Shown: positions 10,825 to 20,599 of the stretch, piece by piece | Layout of the letters: every line of letters starts with the position of its first letter | Position numbering within the stretch: position 1 is the first letter of the stretch | NCBI GenBank assembly: GCA_051294375.1 | Contig: CM119264.1 | Span: 19,785,590-19,849,589 of the forward strand | DNA from: Paraspadella gotoi | Lineage: Eukaryota; Chaetognatha | Length of the DNA: 64,000 nt | Reading direction: 5' to 3' | The notes under the pieces: generated by a model | The model's input: the letters and a program-made list of their open reading frames with translations, nothing else | What the model was told of the DNA's origin: nothing | Database searches by the model: none | Made by a program: the position numbers and the translations under genes

Positions 10825-11798
10825 GTCGGATCTCCTTTCAGCAGATCCTGACTCTATAATTCACTTTGTTCGTCCGTCGGTCCACCGCCCATCAAAATTG
10901 TTGGCGGCAGTCACTTAAGTCATGTCAAGAACATCAATTATGATAAATTATGTTAGAGAAAAAGTTTGTTTGTTTGATAACAACGATTTTTTATTTACAT
11001 TAGGACATGTTTCGGCTCTTGCTTTAAGCCTTCATCAGCGTTGGGTCTCACATAACAATTTTTCTCTTTGAACATTGAAAGTTAGAGAGAGAGAGAGAGA
11101 GAGAGAGAAAGGGAGAGAGAGAGAAGAAATAAGCTTCAAACAGAACAGGACATGTGGGTCAGAATTGAGGACAGGTGAAGGTAGGGGAGCAGAAGAAGGG
11201 AAAGTCGTCCGTAACTCGTCCACATTACAAAAAACACTAATTATCGTGATTGGATGGATGGATTGAATAAAATTTGTGATGTGGGTAGGGTAGTGTGTGA
11301 TTGAGCTTTAATGAGTTGATGGAATGTCCGAGTGGATGAGTTTAAGATGGAAAAATTAAAAAATAAAATCACTATTACACCAATATCATTGAGTGGATGG
11401 GCGTTGATTTGAAATTTGTATTGGTAGAAAAGGTGTTATTAAAGCTGAAATCAAGTTAATGAATCTGAGTGGAACATGAGTTTAAATAGAAAACAACAAT
11501 GAACTATTTCACTAATCCTCATTAATGGCTTCTTTTTAATATTTAAATGTAATTGCAAGATTAATATTAAATTACTATCAAATAATTAATCATTAGTTTA
11601 TTAATCCATTAGTCATTAATTTAATCAATATTAGATTAATCAGTCAATTAATCATCAAACAAACATTTCTGATCAAAATTAATTAATTGCCTAATTAACT
11701 TAAATAGAATTAATTATTAATTAATTATATAATTAATTAACTTGAATTATATTAAATTAATTAATTAATTACCGATAATGATCGTGGGCAGATCCGAC
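10825..11798 (+). repeat. R1 family copy interrupted by an HHR unit
   Basis: R1 starts GTCGGATCT with its hairpin partner AGCAGATCCTGAC, carries CACTTTGTTCGTCCGTCGGT, and ends GGGCAGATCCGAC at 11786-11798, so the ends are inverted repeats. The segment from about 10950 to 11220 is an inserted hammerhead unit (HHR at 10996-11046 plus a GA tract). The 3' third is a TTAATTAA-rich block typical of the family. Confidence 0.75.
10996..11046 (-). ncRNA. Hammerhead ribozyme motif A
   Basis: On the minus strand: CTGATGA, stem II GGCT/AGCC, GAA, stem III ACATGT (self-complementary), cleavage-site C. The core nucleotides are all present. Stem I is poor (one G-C pair then mismatches), so activity is doubtful. 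A GA tract (11085-11125 on the plus strand) lies upstream in ribozyme sense, as in the other units. Confidence 0.6.
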
Positions 11799-11984
11799 AT
11801 TGTTTGCTCAAACAACTTTTTAATAAGAAATTCTATCTTGATATGCAAAAAAACAAAATAAGAAATGATTTGAATGTGTTAACGATTCACGGAAAAGTTA
11901 TAAAATATGAGGCCTTATTTTTCCACAATTATCCCATTTCATCTTAAATTCGGGATTAAATTAGTTTTTGGTTTAAAAGTTAGG

Positions 11985-12125
11985 TTAGAGGTTATGGGTT
12001 AACGATTAGGTTAAGTGTTAGGTTAGGGTTTAGTGACTAGGGTTTGTGTTAGGGATTGGGTTAGGGTTAAAAATTAGGATTAAAGTTAGGGTTAAAAATT
12101 AGGTTAAGGTTAGCGATAGGGTTAG
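11985..12125 (+). repeat. Degenerate telomere-like TTAGGG repeats
   Basis: About 140 bases are dominated by GGGTTAGGG, GGTTAGGG and TTAGGTT variants on the plus strand, heavily diverged. Short complementary pieces (CCTAACCCTAAA, CCCTTAACCTAA) occur at 13840 and 10035. This may be interstitial telomere-like sequence or a simple G/T-rich repeat. Confidence 0.55.
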
Positions 12126-12375
12126 GAATTATATCAGAGGGTAAAATATTAAATTAAAATCAATTCAAGGGATTAAGGAACAGAAATGTATTTTTGTATT
12201 TTTCTTAGTTACTCTGAGCAACTAATAATGATTTAAGGAATATCTAAGTAAAAATATATGGCAAAATATTGAATAATATGTATACATGCATTCATCGTCA
12301 ATCGGTTCATCTTTTACTTATTTAAAATGTTTTTTGGTTGCGCCCAAATGTAGAAATATATATTTTTTTAATCAG

Positions 12376-12465
12376 GCATGCCGATTCCTAAAGCTTATTG
12401 GTTTATAAGATGGCAAACAGATTGCTGATCAACCAGGAAAATATCAGACGAAACAGGATGGAATG
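12376..12465 (+). CDS. Ig exon (first Ig domain, C to C' strands)
   Basis: The acceptor is AATCAG and the donor ATG|GTAAGT. With one base removed at about 12404-12406 (TTTATAAGATGG for an expected TTTAAAGATGG) it reads MPIPKAYWFKDGKQIADQPG and then KYQTKQDGM: the core Trp-Phe-Lys-Asp-Gly and following strands of an I-set Ig domain. Start phase 1, end phase 0 after that correction. Its upstream partner is the candidate at 8242-8490 and its downstream partner is 12529. The single-base insertion could be a sequencing error or a true lesion. The family (titin, obscurin/UNC-89, twitchin) works as sarcomere scaffold; position after a possible PH domain favours obscurin/UNC-89. Confidence 0.7.
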
Positions 12466-12528
12466 GTAAGTACTATTTAAGAGTAAAGATTTCAGATGAA
12501 AAATAAATTGTTATATTTGTTTTTACAG

Positions 12529-12642
12529 AATTATTTTTTTAACAATTGAAAAATGTGGAAGAGAGTGATTTTGGGAATTACATCTGTCGTGCGGAGAGTG
12601 AAGCTGGATTAGATGAATGCCAGGGAATAATTTCGAAGCGAA
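12529..12642 (+). CDS. Ig exon (first Ig domain, E to G strands)
   Basis: The acceptor is TTTTTACAG and the donor CGAA|GTAAGT. The reading VEESDFGNYICRAESEAG is the textbook end of an Ig domain (Asp-x-Gly-x-Tyr-x-Cys). Before it the frame is broken by an in-frame TAA at 12540. Removing one T from the run at 12534-12540 and one A from 12549-12553 gives NYFLTIENV, which joins exactly to the preceding exon in phase 0 and leaves phase 1 at the end. Two homopolymer insertions in a 114-base exon point to uncorrected sequencing errors, though decay of the exon cannot be excluded. Confidence 0.75.
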
Positions 12643-12749
12643 GTAAGTTTATAATCTATTTTTTATCGTTACAATCGCTTGCGCTTGCAACGATTGGTGA
12701 CGATGGTCCCAAAACTAACTTAATGAAATAATTTTTAAAAAAAGAGTTA

Positions 12750-12965
12750 TATTCTTTATATCATTTTTTTATGACAAAAACAAATCTGAAATTTTAACAT
12801 TTATTGGATGAGTACTATTTATAAATATGGCCTAATGCGTAAATTAAAAAAATTATAATAACATTTTTTTATATATAAATGTTCATTAGTATAATGTTGT
12901 TCTTTCCTCACTTTTAAAATTTTTAAACTTAAAAATTTTTACTACGCCTTACTCGGCATAGACTA
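12750..12965. mobile_element. MITE fragment (50649-51164 family)
   Basis: It matches the right half of the hAT-like MITE at 50649-51164, ending TTTTACTACGCCTTACT. The left half is missing. Confidence 0.55.
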
Positions 12966-13320
12966 GTGCCTGCATTCGAGCTTCTTGGTCTTCCAGAGTG
13001 AGGACTGAGGAGTCATGTCAAATGATTTTTGATTTGTTGTATCGCAGTAAGAATTTTGCAATGGTGTAAAGACTGAGTGCAAGTCTATTGCTGATAAATT
13101 GTTGAGTCTTTTGCTCTATTCTGAGAGCTACACCTTTATTAACCAAATTAAAAAATAACTAAATAAAAACAAATAACTCGATACCAAGAATGGTGGAAGA
13201 GGTAGTGATTTATTTGCCTGTAAATTCTAAACGATTTGAGCTAATGAAATAATAATATAATTTTAAATTTTCTGATTTTTTAAAAATAAAACAAGTTTTT
13301 GATATATTGAATAGATATAT

Positions 13321-13552
13321 TGAAGAGACATAATTATTGATATATGTTAGGGACAGAACCGTTCAATATAAGCAGTCCCTGAGCTTCGGAGAGGATGTAA
13401 CACCATGTTACAGGCGGGTTAAGCGCCCCGTCCCTCTTAACTGCTAAGCGGACACCGGGCTAGAACCCCGGACCTTTGGGTTGGAGGCGAATGACTTGCC
13501 TCCGGCACCAATGGCCGCTGAATAAACGGTTGGTGGATTTTAGTCCACCATA
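13321..13552 (-). mobile_element. Solo LTR of the 34918-35511 TRIM family
   Basis: It begins TGAAGAGACA and ends TAGTCCACCATA, matching both LTRs of the TRIM at 34918-35511 over its length (AGCAGTCCCTGAGCTTCGG, GGGCTAGAACCCCGGA). Flanks ATAT on both sides fit a 4-bp duplication. No internal sequence remains. Confidence 0.75.
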
Positions 13553-13989
13553 ATATGCTCCACGAAAATAAAAATGTGATATACTTTTTGCCTAGATGGT
13601 ACTAATCTATTTTTGTAAATTAATTTTATTCAATTAGGTTTTATTTTAAACTTATTAGCGTATTCCAAGGGATTTTCTCATAAAATAGTCTATTTTGAGT
13701 AAAAGAGGATGTCGGATCTAGTTCGTTGGCAAAAATGCCTTTGCTATGGCTCTCTCTGGTAATTTTTCACACCAATTTTGATATTTATATTTTGGTCCGG
13801 GTATTAGTGTTGAGTTCATTACATCCTTCCTCTATCCCTAACCCTAAACTCAATCTCAACCATAACAAAAAATATAATGAAATCATATTTGTATATTAGT
13901 GTGAAGTGAAAGTTTGGAATCGAAATTTAGCAATTATACTGAAAATAATCATATAGTGAAACAATACTAATCTATATTATTTTTTTTTA

Positions 13990-14490
13990 TAACTATTGTA
14001 TCCCAGTCAGCTTATTTTGTAATGTTATTGTAATGTTGTTATGTTATTATGTAATGTCAAAATTTCAAAATATTTTTTTTTAACTTCTGAGAACAGATTC
14101 ATATTCCTCATTAAAAGTTGATAAAATAAAATATAAAGCTTTTTTCAAAATAATGTTATTAAGTAGGTTAAACTTATAAAAAACTGTATTTTTACCCTCG
14201 AAATTGAAAATCAGCATCTTAAATATAGTTTTTTACATTTTTAACCAATGTAATGAAAGAATTTTTTGTAAAGAATCTAAATTCGATCTTAAAATTTAAA
14301 AATTTGTAATTTGAAATTTTAGCTTATTATATACTTATTACTATATATAAATATAGCTCACTGGTGCCCATAATGTATAAAATTAAAAAATAAATGTACC
14401 AAAGTATTTTTTTGGTTTTTATTTTTGTTTTATATGCTAAATTTTAATTTTTTAATATTTTATAATTTGCACATCACTCTATTGTATATG
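13990..14490. mobile_element. AT-rich MITE (TAGCCCAGTC...CACTCTA family)
   Basis: It starts TATCCCAGTCAGCTTATTTT and ends TGCACATCACTCTA, with the internal ACTGGTGCCCATAATG. The ends and centre match elements at 5096, 27350 and 29183. It is noncoding. Confidence 0.6.
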
Positions 14491-14547
14491 ATATCTAGAA
14501 CATGCTGGTAAACCATTCATTTAAAAAAATATTTTCATTTTTAATAG

Positions 14548-14653
14548 GTCCTCCTGAGTTTATTAAATCTATGGTGGATTCAGAAGTGGTTTCTGGTGAC
14601 ACTGTAGTATTTGAAACCCAAGTTATTGGGACGCCCATGCCCAAAGTCAACTG
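14548..14653 (+). CDS. Ig exon (second Ig domain, N-terminal half)
   Basis: The acceptor is TTTTTAATAG and the donor AACTG|GTAAGT. The frame is fully open: PPEFIKSMVDSEVVSGDTVV, then FETQVIGTPMPKVNW. This is the A to C strands of an I-set domain with Gly-Thr-Pro-x-Pro-x-Val-x-Trp; the usual first Cys appears replaced (FETQV where FEC is common), which is seen in some I-set domains. Phase 1 to phase 2, with the Trp codon split TG|G. The next exon is 12.6 kb away at 27249; the intron holds PLE copy 2, foldbacks and large repeats. Confidence 0.85.
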
Positions 14654-14994
14654 GTAAGTTTATTTTTATTAAAAAAATTTATTGGGGTTGTTCAGAAGTT
14701 TAAAGTTTTCATAAATGTTACTTTATTCATTTCAAAGCAAAATATTATGAAACAATTTTTAAAAAAAAATTATGTAGTCTAATAATTATATTTTTAATGG
14801 TATTATATATTGATATAAATTATGATTTAATTTAATTTAACATATTTGGAGAGTTCATGAGAAATAATCAATAGACTATATTCACAAAGAATAATTTTTT
14901 TTTCATGTCAGAGGTTTCGTGAATTTCCTTTCTTTTCGTTGTGGTTGCGTATTGGAAAACGTTTTTAATGTTTTTCTAACAACGACTTTATTGA

Positions 14995-15041
14995 AAAACC
15001 GTACATGTTTCGACTTACATACAAGCTCCTTCAACGTTAAC
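14995..15041 (-). ncRNA. Hammerhead-like motif B, core damaged
   Basis: The minus strand keeps stem II GCTT/AAGT, GAA, ACATGT, but CTGATGA is reduced to TTGAAGG after AACG. Inactive by sequence. It forms the 3' terminal repeat of PLE copy 2. Confidence 0.5.
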
Positions 15042-15444
15042 AAATTGTTTTCGTGAATTTTGAAATTATTTTGTGCAAAAGAAGAAGAGAAAAGAGAGAG
15101 AAAGAGAGAAAAACAGAGAGAGAGGGCAAAGTTTTCAACTCAGAGATGAGAAAAGAATAGTGGTCAGATGTGAGGACGGTTAAGACGAGGACAGATTGAG
15201 TTAGATTGTGAAAGAAATTAAATGGTGAAAGGGAGAGAGAGAGAGAGACAGAAACATTAAAACAAATACATTATGCATTGTACAACAGAGATAAAATTTT
15301 TAAGCTAAAAGTGATAATAATAATTTTAACAATTAACTACTATAAATTAGTGAATATGAAAATGAAAAATGAAAGGTGAAAGATTTGAGGGATATAAGTT
15401 TGGAATAGTTGTTAAAGTGAAAATTTAAGAATAAAGAAAGAGCT

Positions 15445-15981
15445 CAAAATGAGATGGCCCCTTTGGTTGAAGGCTTCCTTGCGGGAAGAGTCCAAGGGCT
15501 ACCCGAATGTCTGTCTGGCCTGGTACGCTTGTCGACTGCCCTCTTCTCGCCTGCTGGCGAGGCTGGCGGTTGTCCATTCCTGGCTTTTGCAACATGAGTT
15601 GTGGACTCCTCCCCTTCCTCCTGCAGCCGTCTTTGGGTGGGCGCTCACTCCACTGAGAGAGAGAGTGAGTTGCTGCAGGTGAAGGAGAGGCATCGTTTGC
15701 CCATTGCCTGCGCAAAGGTCCCGACTGTTTCTTTGAGTGGATACAGGGGAATCATTGTGGGACGTGGTGGAGACAGGGCATCCACCAAGCGTATCAGAGC
15801 TGGAGGGAGATCGAATCGTCTTCCATCACGGTTCAAAGAGGGCTCAAGGGCTTTGATGTAAATTGCCTCTCTAATACCTCTTTGAGAACCAGTTTGGGTC
15901 ATGGAACAGCACGAGACAGTCTGACTCTCTGAAATAGATGGCCAGTATTTTGCTGTGTGTTTGGCAACAGCAGATAGATAG
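15445..15981 (-). pseudogene. PLE GIY-YIG endonuclease, C-terminal part (copy 2)
   Basis: The minus strand reads REAIYIKALEPSLNRDGRRF at about 15870-15810, the end of the Penelope GIY-YIG nuclease, then an Arg/Pro-rich tail. Compared with 148-684 it has many one- or two-base indels, so no frame runs through. It belongs to PLE copy 2 and is separated from the rest of its ORF by the MITE that starts at 15982. Confidence 0.7.
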
Positions 15982-17850
15982 TAAGGCGGGCCAAAATTGA
16001 CAAAAAATTTTTTACAAAAAATATTTTTTAAGAACGGATTCCTATCGAGCTTGAAAAGTTAAATGAAAGTTAGTACTACAATTTTTTAAAATTTTGACAA
16101 TAAATTGGTTAAAAGTAGAAAAAAACCTTAAAAAATCATCAATCATCATATTGGCTGAATTTATAATTTTTTAAATTTTATAAATAAAACCAAAAAAAAT
16201 TAAAGTTGTAGTAATAACTTTTATCTAACTTTTAAAGCTCTAGCAGAATCTATTAAATTGAAAAATTAAAATAAAAATTTTTAAACTTTATTTGTAGTAA
16301 TTAATAATCGTTAAATGCTCCGCGCTATTTAAAAAATTGATTCAACATTTTTCTTATAGAGATTTCGTTAAATCTGACTACACCAAATTGCAAACGCGAT
16401 TGTCAAACAAATCCGGGTTAGAATCAGTTGTAAAAACGCAGGATTCCGATAGCGTTAACATCTGAAGAGCTTGTCCTATTGTTTTTTCACATTTGATGAG
16501 GATTTGTATCAAAGCAAAGCCAGGGGAAATGCCACTCCTCATAGTCCAGAGAATTTTCAAACCTCAATTTTTCTTATGGAAATGAAAGGGAAAGTTTACA
16601 AACTGAAATTGCAAACGGGATTGCTATTATGTTCCTGTTACTGAAGACTTCGAATTTCGCGATTCCGTATAGCTTTTGTGTTGAATAGCTTTGTCTAATT
16701 TTTTTTTTCATTTATAATTTTTTGACATAAAATTATCAGGTTTAAATGAAATATCTGGTTTGAATCGCGCAGAAATTTTTCTAAGAAAGAAATTAAAAGG
16801 AGGTTGAGAAAAAACCTGATTTTTCCTAATATCTTTTGAGGGAATAAAGATAAAGTGGATGGCAAATAGTAACGCAAAATGAGCATAATCATAGGGCAAC
16901 TTACAAGATCAATTTTTAGAAATTACTTTATACTGAACTCTTACAGGTAAGTGTCAAACTAAGTCAAAATTATAATGAATATTTTATAACTAATGACACC
17001 CATAAGAATAAATTAAAATTAAATTATTGTTTAATGATTCTGAAAGAGAAAAAGGCTAATTGTAACTCTAGTAAAATTATTTAAAGTTTTTTTGGATACA
17101 AGAAAATGTGAATTTTTTTTCACTTAAAATATTTTGCTTGTCTGATTTTCAAGCATGGCTTACAAATTCTACAAAATATTATTAACCCAATAAAGCCTAA
17201 GTATATTTATCCTTCTTTTCACCAGCAAAAGTAACATTATCTTATGAAGAGAACAGGGATGTTACTGAAAGGACTGGAAGAATTCAAACTTCTTCACTTG
17301 ATGTTATTTTCATATAACAATAAAGCGATTTTTTTTAATTATTTAACTCTCACTAGGCTTCATAAGAATATTACAACTTTCATAATATCCCAATGTTAAT
17401 TAATTTTATATATTTTACCTAGAATCATAAAAATAAGACAGAAAGTTTGTGATTTCCTTCGCTCGTTTAAGAAAAAAAATTAACTAGGCGGGAATTATAA
17501 GTTTGTAAGAGGAAGTCAGATCGGGAGAATCTGAAAAGGCGAGAATGTTGAAAAAGGGAGAGGAATTTTGGTTGTTTTTTGGTCGATTTTTCTAAACCCA
17601 TGGGCCAATTTAACGTAACTTAAAAGATTTACATTATTTCCAGTCATTCTCTATCCAAAAATATAAAAATATTATGAAAAAAGGTTGAAGACGACTATAG
17701 GAATTGGTCTCATAAGTAATAATAATGCTTTAAAATGCTTCCGTGCGCTTATTATAAGATAAATTTAAAAATTATTTTTATTTTAAATTCTTTAACATCA
17801 CTTAACCAATTTAGTTTGAGAACTAGTTTCACTGTTCGGCCAAAGTGCCC
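15982..17850. mobile_element. hAT-like MITE with a 1.4-kb foreign segment inside
   Basis: It starts TAAGGCGGGCC after GATAGATAG, exactly as at 685, and resumes copy-1 similarity at about 17735 (ATGCTTCCGTGCGCTTATTA). Bases about 16325-17735 are absent from copy 1 and are bracketed by near-duplicate text (TTAAATGCTCCGCGCT and AAATGCTTCCGTGCGCTTA). That insert contains two similar tandem blocks (GCAAACGCGATTG at 16391, GCAAACGGGATTG at 16611) and no gene I can support. Confidence 0.6.
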
Positions 17851-17968
17851 TCTCAGCGTCGCGATTAGGGCCTTTGTGTGCTGCTGAAAGTGGGTCACTC
17901 AGAGAGACGCCATGAGTATGCTGCTGCACAGGACTTGGTTTCCCGTTCCTGCACCAGGCCGTCCAATA
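17845..17968 (-). pseudogene. PLE endonuclease, N-terminal segment (copy 2)
   Basis: This is the counterpart of 1159-1270, with more indels. It lies between the MITE and the TIR-A element at 17970. No continuous frame remains. Confidence 0.5.
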
Positions 17969-17969
17969 A

Positions 17970-18923
17970 CCATGATAAAAAATGGGGAAAAAAAAAGTGT
18001 CGGGTTTAAAAAGCCAGTTAATTTTTTGGCTATATAATATAGTTTTAATAAAATGATTATTTTTTAAGCATTAAATTAATTCAATGCATCTCAAATCTTC
18101 CAAAAGAGGTTATCTCTTAATGTTTTCACTTTTTTTTGGATTAAGAAACTACTCATATTGTTGTAAAATTATATCTCTGAACATGAATATTTTTTTATCT
18201 AGATTGGGATATAAAAAGTGGTCTTTAGCAAGCAATAAAAAAGATTGATCTACTAACCAGGGTTTCNNNNNNNNNNNNNNNNNNNNNNNNNCTCTATAAA
18301 GTAAACCAGGTTTGAGTTGTTGCTGCATAATATAATAATTCATTGTCTTTTACTTCAACAATCATTATTTTTTATTTTTGGACTTGTTTGATACTTGATT
18401 TTGATAATATATCTAAAAGTAAATAAAAATGATAACTTTGCTTATAGAAGAGTTACCCGGAACCTTATAACTTTATTGATACTTTACTATTTAAAAATAA
18501 TATTCTATAACATCTACTGCATTAATGTATTTATAATATTGCTCTTTTTTTGACAAATGCATTAAGATTCATGACTGAATCTATCCTAATAAAGATAATG
18601 CAATAACCATTTGACATTAGACTGAGAAAAGGCAGGGATTTTTAATAGTATTGGTTAAACTCAAAAAGTAATAAAAAAGAACTGGAAATGAGTATAAATA
18701 AAAAGTATAGATATAAAAAAATTAAAAATAAATAATTCTTTGGACAACGCATTTTTTTTATATCGAATTCCTGTATTTTTTGTTATACATAAATGAGACA
18801 CAGCTTATATGAATCACAAAAAGCCAAAGTTTTTTTATATCTAAATTTTATTTTTCGATTCTTACATTAAAATGCCAAAAAATAACTGGAAAGTAACTGC
18901 GACACTTTTTTTTTCCATTATGG
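17970..18923. mobile_element. TIR-A DNA element inside PLE copy 2
   Basis: It begins CCATGAT with an A run and GTGTCGGG, and ends CGACACTTTTT..CCATTATGG, followed by TA. The interior matches 37114-37850 plus 39950-40089, and the inverse of 60298-61193. It interrupts the PLE frame right after the residues SGAVYH. No transposase is visible, so it is nonautonomous. A gap lies inside it. Confidence 0.75.
18267..18291. other. Assembly gap (25 N)
   Basis: Twenty-five consecutive N. Copy 1 (1540-1560) and 37420-37440 show that little or no sequence need be missing here. Confidence 1.
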
Positions 18924-18925
18924 TA

Positions 18926-19349
18926 GACGGCTCCTGATGTTTTCGGTCTGGGGATTTTATCTTTCGGTTTCACCAATTGCTCACGTAGAGAGCCGCGGGT
19001 CGTCACTGAGGTGGAGATCCCCTGATCCAATGACACAGTGATTCCCTGGTGGTAGGGGAGGGACAGGTGACCCACGTTCTTAGGGCGCTTCTGCTTATCA
19101 TCCAGGTGCGCTGTGGTGAGCGCGATTGGCTCTTCAGCAGCAAGTGCCCTTTCTTCCTCCTGGGGGACGGAGGTAGAATCTGCGTTAGCGGTTACTTGGG
19201 CAGCCCCTGAGTGGCCACTGCTCTCAACCAGATACTGCCGGTACCTGGCTTTCTCGAAGGTCCACAATGGGTAACCACTGATCGCCAAGGCTCTTTTGAC
19301 GTGCTCAAGCTCGGCGGCCTGAAGCTCGAGGAACTTTGCCCTCTCTCTG

Positions 19350-19385
<36 letters not shown>

Positions 19386-19390
19386 CTTCT
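18926..19390 (-). pseudogene. PLE reverse transcriptase C-terminus and RT-EN linker
   Basis: The minus-strand frame reads FLELQAAELEHVKRALAISG and then YPLWTF. This is the thumb/end of a Penelope RT (hydrophobic helix followed by Gly-Tyr-Pro). After about 50 variable residues come LSLPYHQGITVSLDQGIST, LREQLVKPKDK and SGAVYH, the conserved linker that leads into GIY-YIG in EN-bearing PLEs. The N-terminal part of the ORF is replaced by a GA tract (read as Arg-Glu repeats) of the inverted terminal repeat, so the catalytic RT is gone. The TIR-A element follows immediately. Confidence 0.75.
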
Positions 19391-19431
19391 TTTGCACAAA
19401 ATAATTTCAAAATTCACAAAAGCAATTTGAT

Positions 19432-19476
19432 AACGATGAAGAAGGCTTGTATGTAAGCCGAAACATGTACGTTTTT
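19432..19476 (+). ncRNA. Hammerhead-like motif C, one core base missing
   Basis: On the plus strand: stem I AACG/CGTT (perfect), then CGATGA for CTGATGA (U4 missing), stem II GGCTT/AAGCC (perfect), GAA, ACATGT, A at the cleavage position. The helices are intact; loss of one invariant base should abolish cleavage. It forms the inverted 5' terminal repeat of PLE copy 2. Confidence 0.6.
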
Positions 19477-19679
19477 ACAAATAAAGTCGTTGTAGAAAAG
19501 CATTAAAAACGTCTTCCATGTCAGAGGTTAAAATTCGGAAAAGCATTTAGCATTTTTTAAAATTTTCTCCAGAAAAGTTTAATTATGTCTATCGTTTATC
19601 CATCATAGTAGAAAAAAAACATTTTAAAACATTTTTTTATTTGTTCATTTGGAATGTGTAGCTTTTTTGCAAATGGATC

Positions 19680-20140
19680 TGTCGGATGTGCTATTCAGGT
19701 CCGACTCTACAAATCTCTTTGTCGGTCTGTTGGTCCTCCCCTATACGTTAAAACTCACTCGTGGAACCCGCTACTTCAGAAGAATTAAGACTATTAAACG
19801 GGTGGGGTTCTTTCTCTCTCTCACTTTCTCCCTCATAGTCTCGCTTTGACATTCCCTCCCTCTCTCTATCTCTCGCCCTTTCTTAGTTTCATGAGGGGAC
19901 CCAGTGATAATAATGATATCATATGCTTAAGGGTCTATTTGAATGGTAATAGTCATTAATTTTTATCGAGCCTTGACCGGCGAAGCTCGGGTTTCAGGCT
20001 CTCTATATGTTTTAGTGTGCTTCTTTGTGACGTAGTCGTCGCTCGTCGTCGTCGTTGTCGTCCGTCACGCTTTTTTATATAAAACTACTACGCTTTTATA
20101 GGTTTGGCTGTGACTTACCGTTTTTTTTTAAATAAAAATT
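19680..20140 (+). repeat. R1 5' fragment and TCG-rich patch
   Basis: GTCGGATGTGCTATTCAG and CTTTGTCGGTCTGTTGGTCC mark an R1 5' end at 19680-19760. A CT tract follows (19810-19880), then a (TCG)n-like patch at 20028-20068, which is also seen in altered form near 46320. Confidence 0.5.
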
Positions 20141-20599
20141 ATTATGAATTATGATAAAGTTTTACAAAAGTGTGCGATCATAGTAAGTTAAAAATTTAGA
20201 ATATGGCTTTCATCTTGAAATAGCTGTGATATTTTCATATTACATTTGGATTTAAGTATTTTTTGTTTGAATTTCCACTTCATTATGATTTACTGCAATA
20301 TGCAAATGAGATTAAAGTACTCATTATAATATCCAAATTAGTATATAGAAATGCTTTAATCTAATTTACATATTGCAGTATATAATATTGAAGATGAAAT
20401 TCAAAAATTTTTTTTTTAAAATATAATAAAAATGGGAACTCAAAATATTTTTAATGAGAAGCTATATCTTAATTTTAATACAAATAAAAATAAATCTTTT
20501 ACAAACTGCGATTGGAAAAATTGGAAAAATTTCCATATGTAAACAATTGTAACATATTTTTGCCTTTCTTTTATTTCTTTAAATTATATATATATTTTT

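Larger units (their letters stand above)
14917..19516 (-). mobile_element. Penelope-like retroelement, copy 2, with inverted HHR termini
   Basis: The element is bounded by the 13-bp direct repeat CATGTCAGAGGTT (14904-14916 and 19517-19529). The ends are inverted copies of each other: each has a hammerhead-like motif, then AATAAAGTCGTTGT, outermost. The body, read on the minus strand, has the C-terminal RT/linker (18926-19390) and endonuclease (17845-17968, 15445-15981). The RT catalytic part is missing, so the copy is 5' truncated. Nested in it are a hAT-like MITE (from 15982), an extra 1.4 kb (16325-17735) and a TIR-A element (17970-18923). PLEs are known to carry terminal repeats in either orientation and variable target duplications. 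Confidence 0.8.

Noticed and set aside
17224-17320. Possible exon after TTTTCACCAG (AKVTLSYEENRDVTERTGR)
   Set aside because: Short, ends in a stop without a donor, and lies in the insert unique to PLE copy 2.
18848-19417. A 189-codon open frame with Arg-Glu repeats as a host gene
   Set aside because: The first part is a translated GA tract of the PLE terminal repeat and the last part is TIR-A terminus; only the middle is protein-like, and that is Penelope RT/linker.
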